Shown piece after piece: positions 47,454 to 58,500 of a stretch of DNA of 64,000 nucleotides; position 1 is the first letter of the stretch; every line of letters starts with the position of its first letter. The translations under genes and the position numbers were made by a program. Origin of the DNA: Hibiscus mutabilis (taxonomy: Eukaryota; Streptophyta; Magnoliopsida; Malvales; Malvaceae); contig CM033719.1 in NCBI GenBank assembly GCA_019671005.1, forward strand, positions 27,020,750 to 27,084,749. Reading direction: 5' to 3'. The notes below the pieces were generated by a model, which saw only the letters and a list, made by a program, of their open reading frames with translations, was not told the origin of the DNA and did no database searches.

Positions 47454-48302
47454 CTACCATTGAGGTTTCACCTCAGTCACCCTTTCTACTACCTTTTCCC
47501 CTTTCCCATTTTTAGATTCTCGGCCATCTTTAGATTGTACCTCTACATTTCTCCCCACAGTTACCTTATCGTCCTCTATATCATCATCTGTAGTTTCAGC
47601 TACACTAATGTCATCACATCGGCACCCTGTCCCCTGTTCACGTCCAATTTCCATTTCACACACTCGTATACAAAAAGTTTCCCTATTCACTTTAAGATCT
47701 ATAAATTCATCAATTTGGTTCAAATAATCTATCTCTATTAACATACGTCCCCTATGAAAAGACCCTGCCTCCAACCGTACAAGCTTTCCCCACATCGCAG
47801 CCATATTCTCAAATGTACCACTAGACCAAACATGTAATGGCAGTCTACATATAACCAACCATACCCATCTGCTTCCCCTGTCCAATTCCGGTGACCAATC
47901 AACCAATTTCACAAAGTATTAATCCCATCTACCCTTACTAAAAGCTTCCATTCTCGCTTCATTACTTGGGAACATCAAGAGAACTCCCGCCTCCGAAATT
48001 CGCATAACTGAACAGCCCTTGAAACCTATGTTGTTCAATTCCTGTGCTAACGCCCTTATTCCCAATGGTCGTCGACACCAACCAATCGCACATTGTTGAA
48101 GGATCACGATTTTGTCGTCATCTACACATCCCTGAACCACTCTCCGTTTTGATTGTTGTAACTGCACCTTTGAGGCAATCGACGTACTTCTAATCTCTGT
48201 TTTCCCTCGTACCTCTTCCTTCCGCCTCCAATAAGATCGACACCTGAACTTTAGAACCATATAACCAGAAATCGTCCAATCGTTCCATTGCTCTCCTGGC
48301 AT
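47454..48302 (-). pseudogene. LINE ORF1 (DUF4283-like nucleic-acid-binding protein)
   Basis: LVMFPSNEARMEAF-like and WDWSPELDRGSRWVWLVI-like blocks, with LPLHVWSSGTFENMAAMWG and RMLIEIDYLNQID, match the DUF4283 domain found in ORF1 of plant L1 elements. The N-terminal piece is at 47919-48302 and the rest at 47454-47912, with a frame break at about 47915. The tail is acidic and Lys-rich. Confidence 0.8.
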
Positions 48303-48521
48303 CTATTTCCGATCAAATCCGAATCGTGCTCCATCCCGTGTCTGCTTTATTGGAATGAACACATCTACGACTTCACCATGGCAATCAAAACATCGCCACA
48401 CTCCTTTCCATTGTAGATATTATGTACAAAAAGGGTCCACAATCGTCGCTCACCAGCGTTCGCTGCCGTTTCTGTTGTTTCCATGAAAAATTGCAAAAAT
48501 CAAATCTTATAGGGGAACAAG

Positions 48522-49369
48522 TTGCTTAACATTAAAACTAATATTGTCCTAAAAAAATAATTAAACCATAAAAATTGGGGCACAAGACTTAAGTTTACTA
48601 ATTTCAAAACTAGTTGGTCCTAAAAATGATTAAATCAAAAAATTGAGACCAATGCTTAATTTCTTTAATTGAAATTGAAACAGATGAAAATCTAAAAATA
48701 ATTAAATCATAAAATCAAACCTTAATTTCAATGATTATAAAATATTAACCTTAAAATACAATTGGAACATAAAAGTTTGGGGTCATGACCTTTTCCCCTT
48801 AAATGTAACTCTGTTTCTGAAAATAATTTATATTATATGAAAAATAATGATGTAACAAACTTTTCTCTTTTAACAAATAAATAAAAGGTAAAATTTACCT
48901 TAATTTATTTTTCTAGGTGGAAGTTTCTTAGATGGTTCAATGAATATAATGAAGATGTGATGGTTAAGCCATAAATTTTTGACAATTTCAAAGGATATAC
49001 AAAGGAAAGGGTCAAAATCAAGAAAATGAAAAGTTTTGTTTATCTCAATTCCCAAATGAAATTATTGTTTGATTATAATGAAGTTATTCGATTAATTTAA
49101 TGAATTTAGTTCGATTTAGTTTGAGTTTCGAATTTAAGTTTTAATTTGAATAAATTTGAATTATTAATTAATTATATTTTTATATTTAAAATATATAATA
49201 TTAATTTAAAATATTTTTAATATCTAAATTTATAAATTAATTTATCAAATTCATTAAATTGAAAAAAAAAATTAAGAATCCGTAAAGTTGATGGCCTGCA
49301 AACGATGTAAGGAGTCAATGTTAACGGCTCAAAGAGCGGGTCTTTTGCTATATTTCTTTTATTTATATA
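48522..49369. other. AT-rich region with degenerate repeats
   Basis: Phrases of the type CCTAAAAATAATTAAATCATAAAA recur at about 48548, 48612, 48690 and 48752, so 48530-48790 looks like a decayed tandem array of 60-80 base units. No gene is seen. Confidence 0.5.
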
Positions 49370-49378
49370 AAAAATAAA

Positions 49379-50156
49379 GGCTTAATAGCCAAATAGGTAC
49401 TCAAACTATACTCGTGGCTCATTTTTTGTGTCTAAACTATTTTTGCTCTAAATAGGTGTTTAAAGTTTCATTTCAGTTATTTATGTGCCTGATTGTTAAA
49501 AAAATCGTTAGCCAATTAAAATATGACATGTGACATTTTAAAAAAAAATAATTTTTAAATAAATTAAAAATTCAAAATTTAAAAAATTATCAGTTTTAAT
49601 TTTTTTACAAAATAGTCTCAAATCCCTAACCCAAAACCTAAAATCTCCAAATTACCTTCGTTGTTTCCGTTGACTGCATCGTCGAAGACTACCAATATCG
49701 TCGCCGGACCACCACGATTATTTTCTCCAACCACCCATCATCGGTAACTGACTATAGGTGTGCCGACTGACTTCCTTTTTGTGACTATGGCTTCCTTCGA
49801 CATTAGGAAGCTGATAAGCAAACCTACAGTCGGTTACCAGCGATGGGTGGTTAGAAGAATGGTTGTGGTGGTCCAACGACGGATATAGTGGGCGGCAGCG
49901 GAATAGGAATTTCGAATTTGGGGGGCATTTTGTGAGTTTTGGGGAATTTATGTTTTTTAAATTAAGTTAAAAATAAATTAAATTTAGAAAAAGAAATAAA
50001 ATAAAAATATTTTTTTATAAAAAAATAACGATAGTTAACGGTTATGCACCTAAAATGACCAAAATGAAACTTTGGCACCTATTTAGAGCAAAAAATAATT
50101 TAGGCACCAAAAGTGAGCCACGTGTATAGTTTGGGCACCTATTTGGCTATTAAGCC
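49379..50156. mobile_element. Foldback element (778 bp) with 9 bp target duplication
   Basis: The left end GGCTTAATAGCCAAATAGG is mirrored at the right end, and pairing continues through most of the element: CCAACCACCCATCATCGGTAA at 49728 pairs with TTACCAGCGATGGGTGGTT at 49836. The flanks AAAAATAAA (49370-49378 and 50157-50165) are a perfect 9 bp duplication. No transposase is present. Confidence 0.82.
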
Positions 50157-50654
50157 AAAAATAAATTATAAGTTTAACCCTAACATTATATCGAAAAAAT
50201 ATTTTAATAGTCGATTGGGTATAATTTGATTAACATTATTGTTGGTATAATATATATGATGTAAAATCAAATACATTTAAATGTTCAATATTGAATAAAA
50301 AAATATTCAATAATTTTCTATTTATAAGGGGAGAAGAGTATGAATAATTAAAAAAATGGTAAACTACTTGGGTGACTACCCAACTATTGGGTCTGACCTA
50401 TTTTGACCACTGAATTACAAAAATTCAAAATTTAACCACTCAACTATTTAATTGAACTTATTTTGACCACCAGAAGTTAAAATCTAACGGAGGGGACGTG
50501 AATGTTAATAGAAATTTATAAAACTACACATTTGGTCCATGTTAGTTACTTATTCTACTCCTCCTCCTTCTTCTGATTCCGCTCGAGAAGAATTATATAC
50601 TCAGTCTGGCTCCGCCAATTTATTTTTACACCCTCAAATAAACACGCTCAATTA

Positions 50655-50935
50655 TGGATGAATTTGGCGTTTTAACCCAGCGTTATGGTTTAAAGCCCCA
50701 AAGAAAATCGGTTCCAATGTCAGAAGCCAAACTATCCACCAGCACCACTGCCACCGCAACCACTCGCCAGAGTTTTGGGTTTAGTTCAGGTTTCACTGCA
50801 AACCTCACGTCCTTTTCTTCGAAATCTTCCTTCAATTCGAGTGCCAACAATGACTCTTTCCATAAACATCACCAATATTTATCTGTATCATACAAAAAAT
50901 CTACAGAAAACCATAAAATTGTCCATGTTTTATGA
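50655..50935 (+). pseudogene. Captured 5' fragment of an auxilin-like J-protein gene, left arm
   Basis: It opens MDEFGVLTQRYGLKPQRKS and continues with a Ser/Thr-rich stretch (RQSFGFSSGF, NSSANNDSF). This start is that of plant auxilin-related J-domain proteins, clathrin-uncoating cofactors. After NNDSF the sequence diverges, probably into former intron. The J domain and clathrin-binding part are absent, so no functional product is expected. The upstream leader (50540-50650) is also repeated in the other arm. Confidence 0.6.
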
Positions 50936-51167
50936 TATCTCACATACTCAAAGATTTCAGAGCTAATTAATCCCCAAAAGCATATAGTTTATACCAGAGA
51001 AAAGAACTAGAACTATTACCTTACATTAATTCATGATTTCATAACTCTAAAATGTCATTATTATTCATCACAAATAATAATCAAGCAGCCAGCAAGTGAA
51101 CTTAAACTTTAACACTCAAAGCAACACTAACCAAGCAACAAACTGTATCCACTTTTCTATGAATAAA

Positions 51168-51540
51168 TTATATAAGTGAATATGAGTACCTATTAATCGG
51201 AGAACTGCTTTCACCAAACCCGGGTATCAAATCATCAGCCCCAGCCTCGTTCTTCCCAGAATCCCACGAACTATTCCTGGTAGAACTCTTTAATTTTGCC
51301 GCCACGCCACTAAAATCTCCCAACAAGTCACCATCAGAACCCTTTTGCTTCGTGGAAGAGGCAAAAAGCCCAAAATCATCATGGTTACTTGCAGTTTGAG
51401 AAAAAGATTTTGGACCCGAATCCAGCAGCACTGAAGCTAAATCAAATGAAGACCCATTACCACTATTATTGCCCGTATTCGATGGCTTTGTTGTGGGGTT
51501 TTCAAAACCATAACGCTGGGTTAAAACGCCAAATTCATTG
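51168..51540 (-). pseudogene. Captured auxilin-like gene fragment, right arm (inverted)
   Basis: On the minus strand the same NEFGVLTQRYG start is seen but without its ATG codon; a deletion then joins it to a later segment: SSFDLASVLLDSGPKSFSQ, DLLGDFSGVAAKLKSS and GADDLIPGFGESSSP. DDL(I/L)PGFG-SSSP blocks are characteristic of auxilin-like N-terminal regions. The two arms therefore hold different deletion derivatives of one captured gene. Confidence 0.6.
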
Positions 51541-51929
51541 GTAATTGAACGTGTTTATTTGAGGGTGGTAAAAATAAATTGGCGGAGGCAGACTGAGTGT
51601 ATAATTCTTCTCGAGCGAAATCAGAAGGAGGAAGAGGAGGAGAAGGTGGGGTTGTTTTGTATTTAATTAAATTAAAATTACGATAAAATTGATAGAATAG
51701 GTAACTAACAGAACTAAATATATAGTTATACAAATTTCTATTAATAGTCACGTCGGCCCGTTAGATTTTAACAACCGGTGGTCAAAATAGGTCCAATTAA
51801 ATAGTAGGTGATCAAATTTTGAATTTTTTGTAGTTCGGTGGTCAAAATAGGTCAGACTCAATAGTTGGGTGGTCACCCAGGTAGTTTATCATTAAAAAAT
51901 TACTTTAATATTATTTCAAGTCGCCTCTA

Positions 51930-52434
51930 GGCCTGTAAACGAATCGAACGAACACGAACGGGGGTAAGTTTATATTCGTTTGTTTAATTTTAACCGAACA
52001 AATGAACGAACACGAACAACTAAATGAACACAATTTCTTGTTCGTGTTCGTTTGTTAAGGAATTTAGCTTGTTCGTGTTTGTTCATGTTCATTAGTTAAA
52101 ATGATAAACGAACATAAAAGGACATATGTAAATAAATTTAAATGAACATAAACGAACAAACATAAGTGAATAAATTTAATTTTTTTAAAATATAATATTT
52201 TTGTTACGAAAAAGAATAATTTTTAATGGATATATGTGAATAAATTTAAACGAATATAAATGAACGGATTATCGAACGTTCACGAACGTAAATGAACAAG
52301 CGAGCCATTGGTTCGTGTTCGTTCATTTAAATAAAAGAATATAAAATCTTATTTATGTTCATTCGTTTAATAAATAAATGAACGTAAATGAACTCCCTGC
52401 CAAAAAATTTACGAACGGTTCGTTTACAGTCATG
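51930..52434. mobile_element. MITE (505 bp) rich in CGAACA words, 10 bp target duplication
   Basis: The ends GGCCTGTAAACGAATC and (reverse complement) CATGACTGTAAACGAACC are inverted repeats. The flanks GTCGCCTCTA (51920-51929 and 52435-52444) are a perfect 10 bp duplication. The interior is full of GAACGAACACGAAC and its complement. It is a relative of the element at 40798-41316. Confidence 0.82.
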
Positions 52435-52444
52435 GTCGCCTCTA

Positions 52445-52773
52445 CAATGTTATTTGATTTGGGTTTTACAATTTAAAATACTTTTTGATTAATTTTTTTC
52501 AGGGTAAATTACACTAGTAATCACTTTATTTTTTTTTTGGTATTTTCAGTTTGATTAAGAACAATCTTTTAATTTTTATTTTACAATTTAAAATACTTTT
52601 TGACTCAGCACGTCAATTTATCTTTGTCCTAGCATATGGTCTCTTATTGATTCTTTTGTCATTTTATTTTTTTTATTATTTATTATTGATTGAAATAAAA
52701 AATAAATATGTTTAGAGTTTTTTTTTAGAGTTTTTAATCAAATAATTTTTAAATATGTATTCTATAAAATTTA
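52445..52773. repeat. AT-rich spacer with a lone terminal repeat and a 20 bp direct repeat
   Basis: AGGGTAAATTACACTAGTAA at 52502 resembles the left end of the neighbouring foldback, as an orphan end. ACAATTTAAAATACTTTTTGA occurs at about 52469 and again at 52584, on either side of it, and may be a duplication produced by the insertion and decay of that element. Confidence 0.5.
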
Positions 52774-54288
52774 GAGTAAACTACACCAGTAATCACTCAA
52801 CTATTAATGTTTTATCTATTTTGGTCACCAAACTATTTTTTTGGCAAAACTATTACTAACGTTACATATATTTCCTATTTTAGTCCCTGCCTGTTAAATT
52901 TCCGTTAAGTTTTAACAAAGTTGGTGACTTAGCCTGGGATAATAACAATTATAGTCCCTAAAATTTATGCATTATATCAATTAAGTCCAAATTCTAAACA
53001 ACTCAACAAATTTTTGGGCCAAATCCTACATTTTTCATTCTTTTTCTTCTTCCTCTACAACAATGAGATTGAAAAAGAAGAAAATCCCCGAATTTTGGTA
53101 GACAAAATTGACCTCTAAAATGCAGAACGAAGACTCGACCATACATATTCCTCGGTGTACTTGACAGACTGTTTTTGATGCAGTGAAGCAGAAAATGAAT
53201 GCTCTGGTCATCTTTAACGGCTGGCTTGACGAAAATCTATAAAAACTCTTAAGTGTTTGCTTACCGATTAATGCATGAGAGGATCAACAATAATGGTCTT
53301 GGACAAAAAATATATGCGATTTGGGTCGACTCCAAAGCCGACTGCATCCACTTCTCAGGTCTGAAGCTTTGGGTCAAAGACGACGAAGATGGAGGGTGCA
53401 ATATCTGCCTTGTCCGTTTAAGAAGAAGAAACATGAATAGAACGAGTAATGGATTTGGTGAAATAGAAGAGAGAGGTTAAGCTGCAATATCTTCCACTTC
53501 ATCAGGCTACCCACCCTGTCAAGGTCTTTCTACCAGTCAGATAGAGGTCAAAATTATCACAAGATTTAGATCACTTGGACATGTGATATAGCAATGTAGA
53601 GCAAACAGACAACGCTCTAATGTATATTATATACACGTAGATGATTAACAACTATACTAAAGTAACTTGTTTGTAGATAACCATTTACTGTAGAAACCCA
53701 ATTGCAGATTTGGTGTAGTCGCCTCTCTATTGTATGAACTAGTGAGCAGCACCAACCCCGAAAGAGATATTTGCCATTGGTGGTGGAACCCATGCTGGGC
53801 TGCTATTAGTTTGTTCATCCATATGTTGCTCATCAATTTGAATCAAGCTGTTATATCGCCTCGCCTTTAATCTTTCGATTGATAAAAAATTCAACCTTCA
53901 TCTCTGCCTGTGAATAGACCAAATGCAACTATGAATGGTCTCACAGCCCAGTGAAAATTCTCAAGATGTTGATACTTTTACAGCAGCCCTTTTTAAAGTA
54001 TAATCTCGTATGAAGAAGAAAAAGAATGAGAAATTTCGGATTTGGCCCAAAAATTTGTTGAGTTGTTTAGAATTAGAACTTAATCGATAGAATGCATAAG
54101 TTTTAGGGACTATAATTGTTATTATACCAGGACAAGTCACCAACTCCGTTAAAACTTAACGGAAACTTAACGGTCAGTGACCAAAATAGGAAATATAAGT
54201 AACATTAATGACGGTTTTGTCAAAAAATAGTTCGATGACCAAAATAAGAAAACATTAATAATTGGGTGAATATTGGTGTAGTTTACCC
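52774..54288. mobile_element. Foldback element (1.5 kb) with unknown cargo
   Basis: The left end GAGTAAACTACACCAGTAAT is mirrored by ATTGGTGTAGTTTACCC at the right end. The arms pair over about 300 bases (to about 53070 and from about 53990). The flanks TAAAATTTA (52765-52773) and TAAAATCTA (54289-54297) are a 9 bp duplication with one difference. The unpaired middle of about 0.9 kb is GC-richer than the arms and carries a 75-codon frame. No transposase is present. Confidence 0.78.
53253..53480 (+). pseudogene. Unidentified open frame in the foldback cargo
   Basis: Seventy-five codons, with the phrases WVDSKADCIHFSGLKLW and DDEDGGCNICLVRLRRR. I do not recognise it. It may be an exon piece of a captured host gene: base composition differs from the arms, and similar coding-like sequence surrounds it from about 53070 to 53600, with stops. 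Confidence 0.3.
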
Positions 54289-54596
54289 TAAAATCTAATT
54301 ACTTACAATAATTATGACATAGTTTAAAAATCTAGACATGTTGACGTAATCAACAAAGTACAACTTTAGTAGAATAGATGAAGTAAATTTTTATAAAATA
54401 TATTTTATAATTTTATATTATAAAATATAAAGTGACATAAATGAACAACTTCTTTAACGACGTTGATTAAATTGAAATAAATTTTTTTAAATATTTTTTT
54501 AAAGTTGAGTCGATAACTAAAAATAAAATGACAATCAAAATTAACGAACAAAGACATTGTCAAATAAAAACTAGATCTATACATAATCAAGAGTAA

Positions 54597-54716
54597 TTAT
54601 CGTAGCATTGATGAGAATCTACACATACGTAATTTTACACATGGTGAAATTTGAACTTGAGACACTAAAGATTCCAATGCCTTAACTTGCTATTGAATCA
54701 AAGTCTCATCACTAGG
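54597..54716 (-). repeat. SINE-like segment (tRNA-derived promoter boxes)
   Basis: On the minus strand TGATTCAATAGCAAG resembles an A box and AGTTCAAATTTC a B box, spaced about as in tRNA-derived SINEs. Downstream sequence runs into AT-rich DNA without a clear tail. Confidence 0.4.
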
Positions 54717-54979
54717 GATGAACACAAGATTTTATGCTACGGGTGCAAACTCTTAAAAAGTTATATTAGAAATGTAGGAGATTCAAAATACAAAACTTTA
54801 GAAGTACAAAATTAAATCATCAATAAAAATACAAAGAAAATATCTAAATTACATGAGAATTGAATTTTTCAAAGGGTACATTTGTACTCCGACATCTCTT
54901 CGGTCCATCCCTACCCATCACGTATATGTCATAAATTTGTACTTAGTATTTAAATATAAAATTTTCAACAATCTCTAAA

Positions 54980-55220
54980 GCAAATGGTTAAAGTTCTCAG
55001 CTGATACTCTCCCCTTTCCCTTAGATTGTGGTTTTAAACCTATTAGGAGCGAATTCCCCCTTCCCCCTCTCCTAAGTAGAAATTGTTCAAAAAATGAAAT
55101 TATAGAACCCAATAAGTGGTCTTAATGGAAAAGAGGATGGTGTTCATCTTAGGAGACCCGAGTTCAATCGGCTTTGTCTGTGAAATGTGTGCCTTATCAA
55201 AAGATTAAAAACAAATATGG
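54980..55220 (+). repeat. One or two further SINE-like segments
   Basis: AAATGGTTAAAG with GTGGTTTTAAACC at 54988-55040, and AGTGGTCTTAATGG with CGAGTTCAATCGG at 55115-55170, both look like A-box/B-box pairs of tRNA-derived SINEs. The ends cannot be fixed. Confidence 0.35.
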
Positions 55221-55289
55221 ACAAATATTACGTTGTATTTTAACATAATTTATTTTTTTTATCTTTTTTATTTTGTTTCAATTTGGATT

Positions 55290-55720
55290 TTTTATCAGCA
55301 ACAATGATTTTATTCCAATAAAATCATACAAGAAACATATTTTTATGTGTCTCATTAAAAATCTCCCTAAACTTAAGATGGAGGAAAATAGTACAACATG
55401 AAAATATAGAAGATAACTACATCGGGCACAAAAAATTCAAAACTTGCCGAAATACAGTTGGCACTACACAAGACTAAAACACCAAAACCAACATCTACAA
55501 AATGCTATCCCCAACTTTCAAAACCAACATACACCACAGAAAAGAAACAATGCACCCATAAACCACACAACAAAGGCAAGTCAACATATAAAACAAAAGA
55601 TAGTACCCTCATTTGGCAAACAACATCTTTACACCACCTGGAAACAAGTTGAGCGATTGAAACTGCATGTTGCCAAAGCATCCACACAACAACCATACTA
55701 CCAATGCTTGTCACACCCCT
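55290..55720 (-). mobile_element. 5'-truncated LINE 3' end
   Basis: ATCATACAAGAAACATA and TCATTAAAAATCTCCCTAAAC with AAGATGGAGGAAAATAGTAC correspond to the 3' end of the LINE at 42450-42545. Further right it resembles the RNase H to 3' UTR part (RC: TGGTTGTTGTGTGGATG). It is therefore a short, truncated relative in the same orientation. Confidence 0.65.
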
Positions 55721-55732
55721 AGGAAGACCTTT

Positions 55733-56780
55733 TGTAACGACCCAAATTTTGGGTTAGCGAATCTGGTCTCGGATCTGGATATTGGTCATTTATGTTGGAA
55801 ACTTAATTAAGGAAATTGGATATGAGTTTTATCCAAGTTGGAAGAGTGGATGTAGTTGGTGGAGAGGTTTGAATTTTATAAAGGAGAGGGATAGGAGAAA
55901 ATAGGGAGATATGATCTTGGGAGAGAGGAAAAGTAAATATGAGAGAAAAAATGGGAAAAAGGAGAAAGAAAGTAAGAGAGAGTTTTAATCTTCGATCTAC
56001 AGAGATTGGACCGTCCGTTGTCAACACCTCCACCACCATTGTGTTCATCTCATCGAGACAAGTCCATCGATGGTCAGGGCATCATCATCGAAGCCGTCGT
56101 GGAGGGAGATAAAAAGTTAGAAGTTTTAGCCATTTTAGAATATGGTGGTTTCGGTGGTCAAAATCCAAATCTGAGGACACCAGCGCATTCACCAGCGTCG
56201 AGATAGTGGGTCTAGAGCTTGTCGCTGCTGTTCGACCACCGAAGCAGCCCTCACGTACCGCCATGCACCGCCGCTGCGCGTGGGGGGTGCTTCAACGCGC
56301 TGGAGAGCCATCCAGCGGGTTGGGCTAAGCCAGTTAGGCTAAGCCGTTGGTCTAGCCACCAAGACGGCCTGCTGAGCTGAGCCGGTCTGCAAAGTCGCCC
56401 TTCGAGTTGAGCCACCGTTGACCGTGCTACCGCCGTCATCATTGAATGGTGTTGACTAGCAATAACCTTTTTTGGGGGACCCTACATGGGGTTTTTTCGA
56501 CGTTTTGATTCTATTGGCGTAGTCTTTTTTGCCAAATTCGAGCCCAGTAAGCTATTTGTATGCATTTTATCCCTTAAAGTAGTCCATTAATGTAAAATGG
56601 CTTATGCAATCATATTTGCTTTATCAGAGGAATTCGTGGACTCGAGTATTGGAGTTAAAGAGATGTTTGGAGGAGCTCAGATGAGGATGTATTGCTTTGG
56701 CTTAAGGTTAGTACACCTCGAACTCCTATTGCTTCATGAGCATCATAATTTGCTCGACAATAAAACCAAGGCTGGAAATT
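55733..56780. repeat. Candidate LTR sequence beginning TGTAACGACCC
   Basis: TGTAACGACCCAAATTTTGGG is a start often seen in LTRs of plant chromoviruses (Tekay/Del type). The following kilobase has purine-rich GAGAGA runs (55880-55985) and a GC-rich CACCACC/GCCGTC segment (56020-56440), usual in such LTRs. The right end and any target duplication are not seen. It may be a truncated LTR or part of the next element's LTR. Confidence 0.35.
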
Positions 56781-57128
56781 ATTAATTACTGTCTTAACTA
56801 GTGTAAAATCCAGGCATTCCTTGCCAACGCTTGTCATCCATTTGAATACTTTTGTTTTCCAACCTATCTACACTTTCGCTGTATCTTTCTTAATTTATCT
56901 TCTAAAATCAAAATCCAAGATCCCATTCAAACTCATTTGTTCCCATTAACCAGTAAAATACCATGGCATTTAATTCCTAGACAATCTTTGAGGATACAAT
57001 ACTCAGCTTACTGTTGTATTACTTGTTGACCGTGTATATTTGCACATAAAAATACACACTTTTGGCATTATTTCCCTACCTATATATGTTAATTCATCAA
57101 TTGTTTGCCAAGTGTTAGCGAGTCGACA
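56781..57128 (+). repeat. 3' part of the 5' LTR of an Athila-like element
   Basis: The right end CGAGTCGACA directly precedes the PBS linker AGTTTT. The sequence before it (CAATACTCAGCTTACTGTTG, GTATATTTGCACAT) is laid out like Athila LTR ends. The left end cannot be placed because the partner LTR lies beyond the window. Confidence 0.65.
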
Positions 57129-57134
57129 AGTTTT

Positions 57135-57153
57135 TGGCACCGTTGCTGGGGAT
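57135..57153 (+). promoter_or_regulatory. Primer-binding site of the Athila-like element
   Basis: TGGCACCGTTGCTGGGGAT differs by two bases from the common TGGCGCCGTTGCCGGGGAT of Athila and other gypsy elements. It lies six bases after the LTR end. Confidence 0.85.
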
Positions 57154-57234
57154 TGAAATGGAATTTATTGTTTTGAATTTTTACTTTTGTTTGTTTATTT
57201 TACTTATTTTGTTTTGCTTGGTCTACGACCAGGA

Positions 57235-58500
57235 GCCGCACTGCAGTGGAAGATTGGTCATACAACCCAGAGATTGAAAGAACCCTACGCATATTGAAAA
57301 AGAAAGTGCGAGAAATGGCTCTTAACGGATAAGAGGGAGGAGATGGTGTCCCAAACAACCATGAGTATCCACCAATACACAATATAATTCTGCCCTCACC
57401 TGTTGTCGCTACTGAAAATCCTGAAGAGAGACCCATTAGAGAACACTTGGCACCAAATATGGACAATTTGATGCTAGGACTAATTGGTCCAGAGGTAAAT
57501 GTAGTCAATTTTGAACTAGTAATGATTTAGACACTATTGAATGTAGGTCAATTTGATAGATGGCCTACTGGAGACCCAAGACAACATTTAAAGCAATTTA
57601 TAGAGGTTTGCCAACTATTTTAGCAACCTGGTGTAGCTAAAGAGAATGAAGTTAAGACTGTTCTCATTTTTCTTGGGAGACAGAGAAAAAATGTGGCTAA
57701 GTTCTTTGCCACAAGGTTCAGTTAACTAGTGGGCAGAATTATGCCAGAAGTTCCTTTTGAGATTTTATCCACCTAAACTTAATTCCAAGCTGCAGAGTGA
57801 ATTATTACTTTTAGGCAGGCTGATGGTGAGACTTTGTATGATGCATGAGAGTGTTTTAAGGACCTATTAAGAAGATGTCATATGCATGAATTTCCTACTT
57901 AGACCCAGATGAAGACCTTTTACAACAGACTCAATGCTCATGCCAGAACTGTGGTTGATGCTTTGGCAAATGGTTCGTTGCTAGATAAAAATTACACGAA
58001 GGCATTTGACATCCTTGAAAGGTTTGCCACCAATGATCTCCAATATCCTACTGTCAGACTGGGAATTGGAACAAAAGTTTCTTGAAATTTAGAGCTTGAT
58101 GCATTATTATCTATCAATGCTCAAATTGTGAACCTCACTAATATAGTGAAAACAATGCATAAACCTACTAAAATTCAAGACATAAAAGCATTAAAACCAT
58201 TTTACACAATTTGTGGAGAAGATCACGATGTTAATGAATGCCCAACAAACCCTGAATTGGTAAATTTTGTTGGAAATTTCAATCGTAATTTTAATCCACA
58301 TGCCAATACTTATAACGCAGGTTGGAAGCAACATCCATACTTTTTTTGGGAAAACCAAGGCGGTAACTAATTTAATGCCCAACGTTAGAACAACAATGCA
58401 CTGCCAGGTTTTAACCAGAATGTGATGCCACGGAAAGCAAAAAATCATTTCCATTAAGGGCGAAGATATACCCAGGGGAATTTTAATAGCATCTATGCAA
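57235..58500 (+). pseudogene. gag: Gag of the Athila-like element
   Basis: Blocks in order are DWSYNPEIERTLR, LNVGQFDRWPTGDPRQHLKQ, EVPFEILS, FYNRLNAHARTVVDALANGS and the zinc-knuckle region FYTICGEDHDVNECP, followed by NPHANTYNAGWKQHP. These are typical of Athila Gag. At least five stops and some frame changes occur, so the protein is not made. Open pieces are short (the longest, 58128-58370, spans the knuckle). Confidence 0.85.

Larger units (their letters stand above)
42432..48507 (-). mobile_element. L1-type LINE of about 6.1 kb with target-site duplication
   Basis: The minus-strand order is ORF1 (47454-48302), AP-endonuclease (46000-46830), RT (44540-45430), RNase H (42523-43249) and a short poly(A), seen as T7 at 42432-42438. 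The flanks TATAGGGAACAAG (42419-42431) and TATAGGGGAACAAG (48508-48521) are a 13-14 bp target duplication. Many stops and frameshifts show the copy is dead, but both termini are preserved. Confidence 0.9.
50358..51890. mobile_element. Foldback element (1.5 kb) carrying auxilin-like gene pieces
   Basis: The left end GGTAAACTACTTGGGTGACT is mirrored by GGTCACCCAGGTAGTTTATC at the right end. Terminal inverted arms extend about 180 bases and then pass into a further inverted region holding the 5' end of a gene (50540-50700 against 51500-51660). The flanks ATTAAAAAAAT and ATTAAAAAAT suggest a 10-11 bp duplication. Only the middle (about 50900-51170) is unpaired. Confidence 0.8.

Noticed and set aside
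55803..56442. Small frames in the GC-rich part of the candidate LTR
   Set aside because: Pro/Ala/Ser-rich peptides on both strands reflect composition; no domain is visible.
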